Assembly: GCA_903933475.1 (NCBI GenBank)
Contig: CAIZKE010000114.1
Coordinates: forward strand, 1 to 12,152
Source of the DNA: an uncultured Alphaproteobacteria bacterium
Lineage (GTDB): Bacteria > Pseudomonadota > Alphaproteobacteria > Caulobacterales > Caulobacteraceae
Direction of reading: 5' to 3'
DNA length: 12,152 bases
The notes under the pieces were generated by a model. It saw only the letters and a program-made list of their open reading frames with translations. It did not search any database and was not told where the DNA came from. Position numbers and translations under genes: made by a program. Positions 1 through 6,087 of this stretch are shown here, one piece after another; positions within the stretch are counted from its first letter, which is position 1, and each line of letters opens with the position of its first letter.

Positions 1-492
1 GCTGATGGTGAGGAGGTTGGCGGTGACGTCCTCGCCCACCCGGCCATCGCCCCGGGTGGCGCCGCGCACCAGGACCCCGCCCTCGTAGCGAAGGGAGGCC
101 GAGAGCCCGTCGATCTTGGGCTCTGCCGTGTAGGCAATCGCGGACTCATCGAGCCGCAGGAACCGGCGGATCCGCGCGTCGAACTCCTCCGCCTCGGCGT
201 CGGAGAAGGCGTTGTCCAGTGACAGCATGGGCACGCCATGCTCGACCGCCGAGAACTGGTCCGACCGCGCCGAGCCGACCCGGAAGGAGGGGGAGTTTTC
301 CCGCATCAGGTGGGGGAAACGGGCCTCGATCCCGGCATTGCGCTGGCGCAGGGCGTCGTAGTCGGCATCCGAGATGACCGGCGCATCGGCCTGGTGATAG
401 GCGAGGTCGTGGGCGGCGATCGCGTCGGCCAGCCGGGTCAGGTCTTCGGCCGCCTCGGCCTCAGTGAGGTCGGAGACGGGGATCTCAGGCAT
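1..492 (-). CDS. ligA: NAD+-dependent DNA ligase LigA, N-terminal part (cut by window edge)
   Basis: Seals nicks in duplex DNA during replication and repair, using NAD+ as AMP donor. The 164 visible residues cover the NMN-binding Ia region and the start of the adenylation domain; the rest of the protein (family usually 650-800 residues) lies beyond base 1. Ia residues appear as Tyr32-His33, Asp36, Asp42, Tyr45 and Asp46 (AYHQADAPVISDADYD). The adenylated lysine is Lys126 in EPKIDGLS, followed by the conserved TRGDG at 146-150. The ATG at 492-490 overlaps the end of recN by 8 bases (recN stop at 487-485), so the two are probably co-transcribed and coupled in translation. An ATG two codons upstream belongs to the recN frame. 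No odd residues are seen in the part present. Confidence 0.96.
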   Translation of the reverse strand, partial: MPEIPVSDLTEAEAAEDLTRLADAIAAHDLAYHQADAPVISDADYDALRQRNAGIEARFPHLMRENSPSFRVGSARSDQFSAVEHGVPMLSLDNAFSDAEAEEFDARIRRFLRLDESAIAYTAEPKIDGLSASLRYEGGVLVRGATRGDGRVGEDVTANLLTIS

Positions 493-2179
493 GCATGAGG
501 GCCCGGGCTGCGGCGCGCGCCTCGTCCGTCACCTGGGCTCCGGCCAGCATTCGGGCGATCTCCTCTTCCCGGGCGATGGGGTCCAGGATCTCGACCCCGG
601 TGCGCAGACCGTCCGCGTCGCCGGCCTTGGCGATGCGCCAGTGGGCGTCGGCCCGGGCCGCCACCTGGGGGGAGTGGGTGACCACAAGGACCTGGCCCTC
701 TGCGGCAAGGCGCTTGAGCCTTTTTCCTACGGCATCGGCCACGGCGCCCCCTACCCCCTGGTCCACCTCGTCGAAGATCATCAGGGGCGGCTCTCCCCCC
801 CGGCCGGCCAGGGAAGCCTTGAGGGCCAGGGCGAAGCGGGCGAGTTCCCCGCCCGAGGCCACGGTGGTCAGGTCGCCGAAGGGCGCGCCCGGGTTGGTGG
901 CGACCTCGAACCCGACCCGGTCGGAGCCACCCGGTCCGGAGCGGTCCGGTGCCAGGGGCGTCAGCCCGACCCGGAACCGGGCCCGCTCGAGCTTTAGGGG
1001 CGGAAGTTCGGCCTCGACCGCCCGGGACAGGGCGTCGGCGGCCAGGTGCCGCGCCGCCGACAGGGCTCCCGCGGCCTCAAGATAAGCCGATTGCGCCAGC
1101 GTGGCGGCCCGCCGGGCGGCAGTGGCCTCGGCGTCTCCGGACTCCAGGCGCGCCAGGCGCTCGGCGAAGGCCTTGCGGCGCACGGGAAGCTCTTCCACCG
1201 CACACCCCAGCTTCCGGGCCGCAGCCCGCAGGGCGAACAGGCGCTCCTCCGCCGTCTCAAGGTCGTCGGGACGGAAGGCGAAGGCCGTAGCGGCGGCCTC
1301 GACGGAGGACTCGGCCTCCTGGAGACCGCTGAAGAGAGAGTCGAACGCCGCTTCCGCAACGGCCAGCCGCCGGACTGCAGCGCCCTCGGCATCCGCCCCC
1401 GCCTGCAGGGCCCGGCTACGGGCGTGGCCCAGGGCCCGGAGGGCTGCGGCCAGGCGCGCGGACAGGCCGTCCAGCGCCTCCCCGGCCTGGGAGATGTCGG
1501 ACAGGGCCTTCTCCGCCGCCCCAAGGACGGCCCGGGTCTCGGCCAGGGTGGCCTCCTCCCCGGCTTCAGGTGCCAGCTGGTCAAGTTCAGCCAGGATGCG
1601 TGAGGCCTCCTCGGCCTCGGCGGCGCTCGCTGCAGCATCGCGGGTCAGGGCCTCCAGGGCCGCCTCCGCCTCGCGCCAGGCCTTCCAAGCCTCGCCAGTC
1701 TTGCGGACCCCGTCGGCGCATCCGCCAAAGGCGTCGAGCAGGTCCCGATGGGTGCGCGAATCCAGCAAGCCTACGGTTTCATGCTGGCCGTGAACCTCGA
1801 CCAGCAGGGCGCCGATCTCCCGCAGGGCAGCGACGCTGGCGGGCTGGTCGTTGACGAAGGCCCGGCTCCGGCCATCCGTGGACAGGACCCGGCGCAGGAT
1901 CAGGTCCTCGCCAGGCGCAGCTTCAAGCCCCCGGGCCTCGAGGAGGCTCCAGACTGCATGGCCGGGCGGAAGTGAAAAGGCTGCGGCGGCGCTGGCCTGG
2001 CTGGCGCCCTGGCGGACCAGCCCTGACTCCGCCCGGGCACCGGTCGCAAGACCCAGGGCATCGAGGAGGATGGACTTGCCGGCGCCGGTCTCGCCCGTGA
2101 GGGCCGTCAGCCCCGGACCCACGATCAGGTCCAGGCTCTCGATCAGGACAACTTCTCGGATCCAGAGGCCGGTGAGCAT
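485..2179 (-). CDS. recN: DNA repair protein RecN (SMC-like ATPase)
   Basis: SMC-like ATPase of the cytoplasm that acts early in recombinational repair of double-strand breaks. From the ATG at 2179 it is 564 residues, matching the usual 550-570. Walker A is GETGAGKS at 29-36. A long Ala/Glu/Arg-rich middle (about 150-380) fits the coiled-coil arm. The ABC signature SGGE is at 442-445, Walker B IFDEVDQGVGG has Asp470-Glu471, and the switch His is near 502 (VTHSPQ). The same frame is open up to 2404, but the extra 75 residues run into the bamD tail, look like shadow sequence and precede the normal RecN N-terminus (MLTGLWIREVVLIESLDL), so the inner ATG is chosen. No strong Shine-Dalgarno precedes it. 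It sits 59 bases after bamD and overlaps ligA by 8. No clear SOS box was seen in the spacer. Confidence 0.96.
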   Translation of the reverse strand: MLTGLWIREVVLIESLDLIVGPGLTALTGETGAGKSILLDALGLATGARAESGLVRQGASQASAAAAFSLPPGHAVWSLLEARGLEAAPGEDLILRRVLSTDGRSRAFVNDQPASVAALREIGALLVEVHGQHETVGLLDSRTHRDLLDAFGGCADGVRKTGEAWKAWREAEAALEALTRDAAASAAEAEEASRILAELDQLAPEAGEEATLAETRAVLGAAEKALSDISQAGEALDGLSARLAAALRALGHARSRALQAGADAEGAAVRRLAVAEAAFDSLFSGLQEAESSVEAAATAFAFRPDDLETAEERLFALRAAARKLGCAVEELPVRRKAFAERLARLESGDAEATAARRAATLAQSAYLEAAGALSAARHLAADALSRAVEAELPPLKLERARFRVGLTPLAPDRSGPGGSDRVGFEVATNPGAPFGDLTTVASGGELARFALALKASLAGRGGEPPLMIFDEVDQGVGGAVADAVGKRLKRLAAEGQVLVVTHSPQVAARADAHWRIAKAGDADGLRTGVEILDPIAREEEIARMLAGAQVTDEARAAARALMHA

Positions 2180-2238
2180 GGGGACAGGTTCGCCGCGAAT
2201 CGGCCAGACCGGAAGCCCGTCCGCGCGTCGGGGACGGG

Positions 2239-3141
2239 TCAGCCCGCCCCGGGTGGCCGGGGCGCCTCGGCGACGGCAGGCGGGACGGTCTTGGCGGGGT
2301 CCTTGGAGAAGGGCAGCTGGAACCCGCGCTTGGCTTTCGTATCGGGAACCACAGCAGGCTTCAGGTCCTTGGAGGTCAGGAGGCTGTAGGCCTCGCTGTA
2401 CCAATAGTCGCCAGGATAGTTGTAGCCCAGGACGGCACCATTGCGCTTGGCCTCCTCGGCAAGGCCCAGGGTCAGGTTGGCCTCGACCAGGCGATAGAGC
2501 GCCTCGGGAGCGTGGGTAGTCGTTTGATAGCGCTGGAGGACGGTCTGGAACCGCCCAATGGCGGCGAGCGTGTCGCCGCTTCGCAGGTAAAAGCGCCCCA
2601 CGGACATCTCCTTGCCCGCGAGCTGGTCATTGACCATGTCGATCTTCAGCCGGGCGTCGGCGGCGTACTCGGTCTGCGGATACCTCTGAACGACATCCCG
2701 CAGAGCCGCGAGCGCCTGTCCGGTCGAGGCCTGGTCACGGCCGACGTCGACGATCTGGTCAAAGTAGCAGACGGCCTTGAGGTAGTGGGCATAGCCAGCA
2801 GAGGGATTGCCCGGATAGAGCGACAGGAACCGGTCCGCGTCGCCGATCGCCTCGATGTAATTCCCTGCCTGGTAGTTGGCATAGGCGGTCATCAGAATCG
2901 CCCGGCGCGACCACTCTGAATAGGGATGCTGGCGTTCGACCTCTGAGAAGTAGTCTACGGCCTGGGTCCACTGGCGCGCGTCCAGGCGCGCGGACCCCGT
3001 CGCATAGAGCAGCTCAACAGGCCGCTCCTCGTAGACCAGACGCTGCTTCTTGGGCTGGGCGGCGCATCCCGAAAGGGCGAGAGCTGCCGCAAGGGCCACA
3101 AGGGCCGGCGCGGTCCAGGATCTGAGAAGCACGGACACCAT
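2239..3141 (-). CDS. bamD: Outer-membrane assembly lipoprotein BamD (ComL/YfiO family)
   Basis: Essential lipoprotein of the BAM complex, which folds beta-barrel proteins into the outer membrane; it faces the periplasm. From the ATG at 3141 it has 300 residues: Arg7, a hydrophobic stretch (about 11-25), and a lipobox ending in the acylated Cys26 (LALSGC). TPR-like helices follow with typical BamD wording such as QAVDYFSEVERQHPYSEW, RFLSLYPGNP and DVVQRYPQTEYA. A Pro/Ala/Lys-rich tail of about 45 residues makes it longer than the 245-residue E. coli protein, which I believe is common in alphaproteobacteria. The start is not certain: an in-frame TTG at 3156 and a GTG just inside the ATG are alternatives, with GAGG lying close to the ATG. 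All give the same lipobox and mature protein. It lies 88 bases after lpxC and 59 before recN, likely in one transcript. Confidence 0.94.
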   Translation of the reverse strand: MVSVLLRSWTAPALVALAAALALSGCAAQPKKQRLVYEERPVELLYATGSARLDARQWTQAVDYFSEVERQHPYSEWSRRAILMTAYANYQAGNYIEAIGDADRFLSLYPGNPSAGYAHYLKAVCYFDQIVDVGRDQASTGQALAALRDVVQRYPQTEYAADARLKIDMVNDQLAGKEMSVGRFYLRSGDTLAAIGRFQTVLQRYQTTTHAPEALYRLVEANLTLGLAEEAKRNGAVLGYNYPGDYWYSEAYSLLTSKDLKPAVVPDTKAKRGFQLPFSKDPAKTVPPAVAEAPRPPGAG

Positions 3142-3229
3142 CACCTCAAAGGACAAGAGCGCGCCCCCGCGCCTGACCGGTCAAGGTTCTACACGACGCC
3201 GGAGCCGACGCCAACGTCCACGGCGTGGC

Positions 3230-4123
3230 TCAGACCGCTTCGGCCATTTGCGGGGCCAGGGTGCGCACCCGCCAGGCGTGGGGCGAAGCCAGAAGGGCCC
3301 GGACAACCGCGTTGTTCAGGGCGTGACCGGCCAGGACGCCTTCGAACCGGCCGATGACGGGCGCCCCGAGGACGAAGAGATCGCCGATCGCGTCGAGGGC
3401 CTTGTGGCGGACAAATTCGTCAGGCCGGCGCAGACCCTCAGCGTTCAGGATCTCGTCGCCGTCAATCACTACGGCGTTGTCCATCGAGCCGCCCCGGGCC
3501 AGGCCCATGGCCCTCAAGGCCTCGACCTCATGCAGGAAGCCGAAGGTGCGGCAGTCGGCAAGCTCGCGACGGAAAGCGTCGCCATCCATCTTCAGGTCCA
3601 CAGCCTGCCGGCCGATGGCGCGGGAGGCGAAGGCGATCTCGAAGGCGACTTCGAAGCCGTCCGCCGGACGCAGGGCGGCGCGTTTGTCGCCCTCGATCAC
3701 CTCGACCACGTCGAGGATCTCAATGTACCGACGAGGCGTTCCCTGAAGGGTCAGACCCGCGGCGTCGAGCCCGCGGACGAAGTCGAGGGCGGAGCCATCC
3801 ATGATCGGCATCTCGGGGCCGTCGATCTCGATAAGCGCGTTGTCCACGCCGCCCATCACCAGGGCAGCCATCAGGTGCTCGATCGTGGCGACCGTGACGC
3901 CGGCCGCATTGGTGATCACAGTCCCCAACTGGGTTTTGCAGACCGCCTCGCCGTTGACCGGAACCCGGTTATCCTGGTCGCGGACATCCGTCCGCACGAA
4001 GACCACGCCGGCGTCGGCAGGCGCGGGCAGCACGACAACCCGGGCGTGGGCACCGGTGTGAACGCCGATCCCGGCGAAACGCACGGGGCTGCGGACGGTG
4101 TGCTGGAACGCAACTTCGGCCAA
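3230..4123 (-). CDS. lpxC: UDP-3-O-acyl-N-acetylglucosamine deacetylase LpxC (TTG start)
   Basis: Zinc-dependent cytoplasmic amidase that performs the committed step of lipid A synthesis. With a TTG start at 4123 it has 297 residues, the normal family length. Catalytic Glu82 and zinc ligand His83 lie in IEHLMAAL; the other zinc ligands are His240 and Asp244 (HKALDAIGDL); the catalytic His267 is in AGHALNN. The GSMDNAVV segment is also typical. The TTG is chosen because GGAGG lies 6 bases before it and the product begins with family-like sequence (AEVAFQHTVRSPV). A longer frame from a GTG at 4204 would add 27 residues without family character, and the next Met is inside the active-site region. 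It is the first gene after the ftsZ terminator and leads into bamD. The C-terminus (PQMAEAV) is non-polar; LpxC tails in other bacteria carry degradation signals, but that is only a possibility here. Confidence 0.96.
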   Translation of the reverse strand: MAEVAFQHTVRSPVRFAGIGVHTGAHARVVVLPAPADAGVVFVRTDVRDQDNRVPVNGEAVCKTQLGTVITNAAGVTVATIEHLMAALVMGGVDNALIEIDGPEMPIMDGSALDFVRGLDAAGLTLQGTPRRYIEILDVVEVIEGDKRAALRPADGFEVAFEIAFASRAIGRQAVDLKMDGDAFRRELADCRTFGFLHEVEALRAMGLARGGSMDNAVVIDGDEILNAEGLRRPDEFVRHKALDAIGDLFVLGAPVIGRFEGVLAGHALNNAVVRALLASPHAWRVRTLAPQMAEAV

Positions 4124-4129
4124 GACAAG

Positions 4130-4134
4130 CCTCC
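4130..4134 (-). promoter_or_regulatory. Shine-Dalgarno deciding the lpxC TTG start
   Basis: On the minus strand GGAGG stands 6 bases before TTG (4123-4121). This near-ideal spacing, with no ATG in the region, supports the TTG over the in-frame GTG at 4204. A strong ribosome site paired with a weak start codon may set LpxC output; that consequence is inference. Confidence 0.7.
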
Positions 4135-4202
4135 AGGTGACAGGGACGGACAAACACTCCGTCACGCCGGGAGATAGGCGGCCTGCTGCGGCGCCGCAAA
4201 AC

Positions 4203-4221
4203 ACGTTGCGTTTCGCAATGT
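4203..4221. repeat. Inverted repeat upstream of lpxC (possible operator)
   Basis: Two 8-base arms, ACGTTGCG and CGCAATGT, separated by TTT, with one mismatch. It lies 80-98 bases before the lpxC start, between the ftsZ terminator and lpxC, where the lpxC promoter must be if lpxC is transcribed separately. A perfect 12-base palindrome, TGCGGCGCCGCA, lies beside it at 4187-4198 but is GC-only in its core and may be chance. A GANTC site (GAATC, 4241-4245) is just upstream. The binding factor, if any, is unknown. Confidence 0.35.
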
Positions 4222-4267
4222 TTCCGGGGTTAAGCCCATTGAATCCCGAAGAATTCCAGAAATGGAA

Positions 4268-4295
4268 AGGGCCCGCCGGAGAACCGGCGGGCCCT
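4268..4295 (-). terminator. Hairpin terminator after ftsZ
   Basis: A perfect 12-base-pair stem (4268-4279 with 4284-4295; core GGGCCCGCCGG) closes a 4-base loop 25 bases past the ftsZ stop. On the minus strand it is followed by TTTCCATTTC, a short imperfect T tract. This is the strongest hairpin I see in the window and fits an intrinsic terminator ending the dcw transcript before lpxC. The imperfect T run means some read-through into lpxC is possible. Confidence 0.75.
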
Positions 4296-4320
4296 GTAAT
4301 TCCGATGTCCCGTGAGGGGC

Positions 4321-5883
4321 CTAGTTCGCCAGGCGGCGCAGGAAGGCCGGGATGTTCAGGTCCTCGCCTTCCGGCACGGCCGCCTCTCCGGGTGCCTCGG
4401 CCGGCAGGGCACCGCCGGCGCGGGGCGAAGCCGCCGTGGCGGGGGGCGAATCAAAGCGCGCCGGGCGCTTGGAGCCCCAGAGCCGGAAGCCGCCGGCCTT
4501 GGCCGGGGGCGGGGCGATGGACGTCGGGAAGATGCTGTCGAAGTCCTCGTCGTCGGCGACCATGGGATCGATGATCTTCTTCAGGGCCGGTTCGAGGGGC
4601 CGGATGGAGGGACCCGGCTCGGTGGCGGCCACAGGTGCAGGGGTGGCTGACGCCGAGAGGAGGTCACCCTGCTCGGGTGCGAGCAGCTCCGGAGCGGGAC
4701 TGGCCGCATCCGAGAACAGGGCGGGCTCGACAGGTGCTGGCTCGGGAGCGGAGAAGATCATGGCCGGGGCTGCAGCCTCGGCCCTGACATCGGCCTCAAC
4801 GGACACGGACCGGGACGCCAACTCGGGTACCGCCTGGGCAGCAACAGAGTCGGCGAAGCGCAGGGCCGGCGGCTGGGAGATCGTACGGGTAGGACGCGGC
4901 TCAATGGCGGACATGGACGCCCCGTCCATGCCGGTAGCGACGACAGAGACACGGATCCTGCCGTCGAGAGACGGGTCGAAGGCGGCACCGAAGATGATGT
5001 TGCCTTCGGGGTCCACCTGCTCCGAAATGGCGTTGGCGGCTTCGTCGACCTCCAGCAGGGTCATGTCGAGGCCGCCGGTCACGTTGACCAGGACGGCCTT
5101 GGCACCGCGCAGGGAGACTTCGTCCAGCAGCGGGTTCTGGATGGCGTTGTTGGCGGCCATCAGGGCGCGATCTTCGCCCTCGGCCTCGCCAGTGCCCATC
5201 ATCGCCTTGCCCATCTCGGTCATGACCGTGCGGACGTCGGCAAAGTCGAGATTGATCAGGCCGGGCAGCACCATCAGGTCGGTGATGGACCGGACGCCGG
5301 AATGCAGGACCTGGTCGGCCATGCCGAAGGCTTCCGCGAAGGTCGTCCGTTCGTTGGCGACGCGGAACAGGTTCTGGTTCGGGATGACGATCAGCGTGTC
5401 AACGTAGCGCTGCAGCTCGGAAATGCCGCTGTCGGCCAGGCGCATCCGGTGGCGACCTTCAAAGTGGAAGGGCTTGGTGACAACGCCTACGGTCAGGATA
5501 CCGCGCTCGCGGGCGGCCTTGGCGATGATCGGCGCGGCGCCGGTACCCGTGCCGCCACCCATACCGGCAGTGATGAAGACCATGTGGGCACCGTCGAGGT
5601 GTTCACCGATCTCGGGAATGGACTCTTCAGCGGCGCTCATTCCCACCTCGGGATGAGCCCCGGCACCCAGGCCCTGGGTCACCGTGACCCCGAGTTGGAT
5701 GCGGCGGTCGGTCTTGGCAAAGGCCAGCTGTTGGGCGTCCGTGTTGGCGACCACGAACTCAACACCCTCAAGGCCGGCGTCGATCATGTTGTTGACGGCA
5801 TTCCCGCCCGCGCCTCCAACGCCGAAGACAACAATGCGCGGCTTGAGCTCGGTCGCGCGCGGCGCAGAAAGTGCAATTGCCAT
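4321..5883 (-). CDS. ftsZ: Cell division GTPase FtsZ
   Basis: Tubulin-like GTPase that polymerises into the division ring. 520 residues from the ATG at 5883, close to the roughly 508 of Caulobacter FtsZ and much longer than the 383 of E. coli. The glycine-rich region GVGGAGGNAVNNM is at 21-33, the tubulin signature GGGTGTG at 109-115, and the T7 loop NLDFADV at 211-217. The globular part ends near residue 325 (VVATGMDGAS). A disordered Ala/Pro/Glu-rich linker of about 180 residues follows, then the C-terminal peptide DLNIPAFLRR, which docks FtsA and other partners. The start is set by GAGGG 4 bases upstream and by the MAIALSAPR N-terminus; the frame is open to 5973 but those extra residues cross the upstream regulatory DNA. 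It lies 204 bases after ftsA, with its own control region (CtrA-type box, GANTC), and ends at a strong hairpin. Confidence 0.98.
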   Translation of the reverse strand: MAIALSAPRATELKPRIVVFGVGGAGGNAVNNMIDAGLEGVEFVVANTDAQQLAFAKTDRRIQLGVTVTQGLGAGAHPEVGMSAAEESIPEIGEHLDGAHMVFITAGMGGGTGTGAAPIIAKAARERGILTVGVVTKPFHFEGRHRMRLADSGISELQRYVDTLIVIPNQNLFRVANERTTFAEAFGMADQVLHSGVRSITDLMVLPGLINLDFADVRTVMTEMGKAMMGTGEAEGEDRALMAANNAIQNPLLDEVSLRGAKAVLVNVTGGLDMTLLEVDEAANAISEQVDPEGNIIFGAAFDPSLDGRIRVSVVATGMDGASMSAIEPRPTRTISQPPALRFADSVAAQAVPELASRSVSVEADVRAEAAAPAMIFSAPEPAPVEPALFSDAASPAPELLAPEQGDLLSASATPAPVAATEPGPSIRPLEPALKKIIDPMVADDEDFDSIFPTSIAPPPAKAGGFRLWGSKRPARFDSPPATAASPRAGGALPAEAPGEAAVPEGEDLNIPAFLRRLAN

Positions 5884-5957
5884 GAGACCCTCGCGTCCTC
5901 CGTCAGACGTTTCTCCGGTCCGCTGGAACGCCCAGTCAAACCGGTCCGACGACAGGG

Positions 5958-5993
5958 TTAACAATCTACCCATCGCCCTTAATTTGGCGTTAA
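5958..5993. promoter_or_regulatory. CtrA-type binding region upstream of ftsZ
   Basis: A perfect TTAA-N7-TTAA (5979-5982 and 5990-5993), the full consensus of the cell-cycle regulator CtrA, lies about 96-110 bases before the ftsZ start. A third TTAA at 5958-5961 is 17 bases from the nearer half-site, that is N7 plus 10 or one helical turn, so all three face the same side of the DNA. In Caulobacter, CtrA represses ftsZ in swarmer cells, so the placement fits established biology. I could not identify a convincing -35/-10 pair, so the transcription start is not placed. CtrA binding is inferred from the motif. Confidence 0.7.
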
Positions 5994-6004
5994 TGGCTTA
6001 GCCC

Positions 6005-6009
6005 GAGTC
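6005..6009. promoter_or_regulatory. GANTC (CcrM methylation) site upstream of ftsZ
   Basis: GAGTC lies 11 bases from the CtrA-type box, in the ftsA-ftsZ spacer. CcrM methylates GANTC, and in Caulobacter methylated GANTC in the ftsZ promoter supports transcription together with GcrA. GANTC also occurs about twenty times in coding sequence here, so the site alone is weak evidence; its location gives it weight. Confidence 0.45.
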
Positions 6010-6040
6010 GGAGGCTCGTCGAGGCCTGGACACGCTTTCC

Positions 6041-6049
6041 TGTGCACAA
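6041..6049 (-). promoter_or_regulatory. Weak DnaA-box-like site upstream of ftsZ
   Basis: Minus-strand TTGTGCACA matches TTATNCACA at all but the third fixed position. DnaA is known to favour ftsZ transcription in Caulobacter, which makes the place suggestive, but the match is imperfect and a 9-base near-match can arise by chance. Confidence 0.25.
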
Positions 6050-6087
6050 AATCGACGGTTTTGCGACGCCAGGGCGGCGCTGGCACC

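Noticed and set aside
1101..1793. Plus-strand Ala/Arg/Ser-rich open frame opposite recN
   Set aside because: Low-complexity shadow of the RecN coiled-coil region.
2180..2404. Longer recN start at 2404
   Set aside because: The extra residues overlap the bamD coding sequence and precede the conserved RecN N-terminus; the ATG at 2179 gives the family length.
3194..3212. Direct repeat CGACGCC, period 12, in the lpxC-bamD spacer
   Set aside because: Two 7-base GC-only copies are expected by chance at this base composition.
3050..4177. Plus-strand open frame of 375 codons opposite lpxC
   Set aside because: Antisense shadow of lpxC; composition and position offer no support as a gene.
5884..5973. 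Longer ftsZ start at 5973
   Set aside because: The extension crosses the regulatory spacer and has no FtsZ character; a ribosome site directly precedes the ATG at 5883.
6068..6084. Hairpin after ftsA (GCCAG, 7-base loop, CTGGC) as a terminator
   Set aside because: Only 5 base pairs with a 7-base loop and no T tract, too weak to call.
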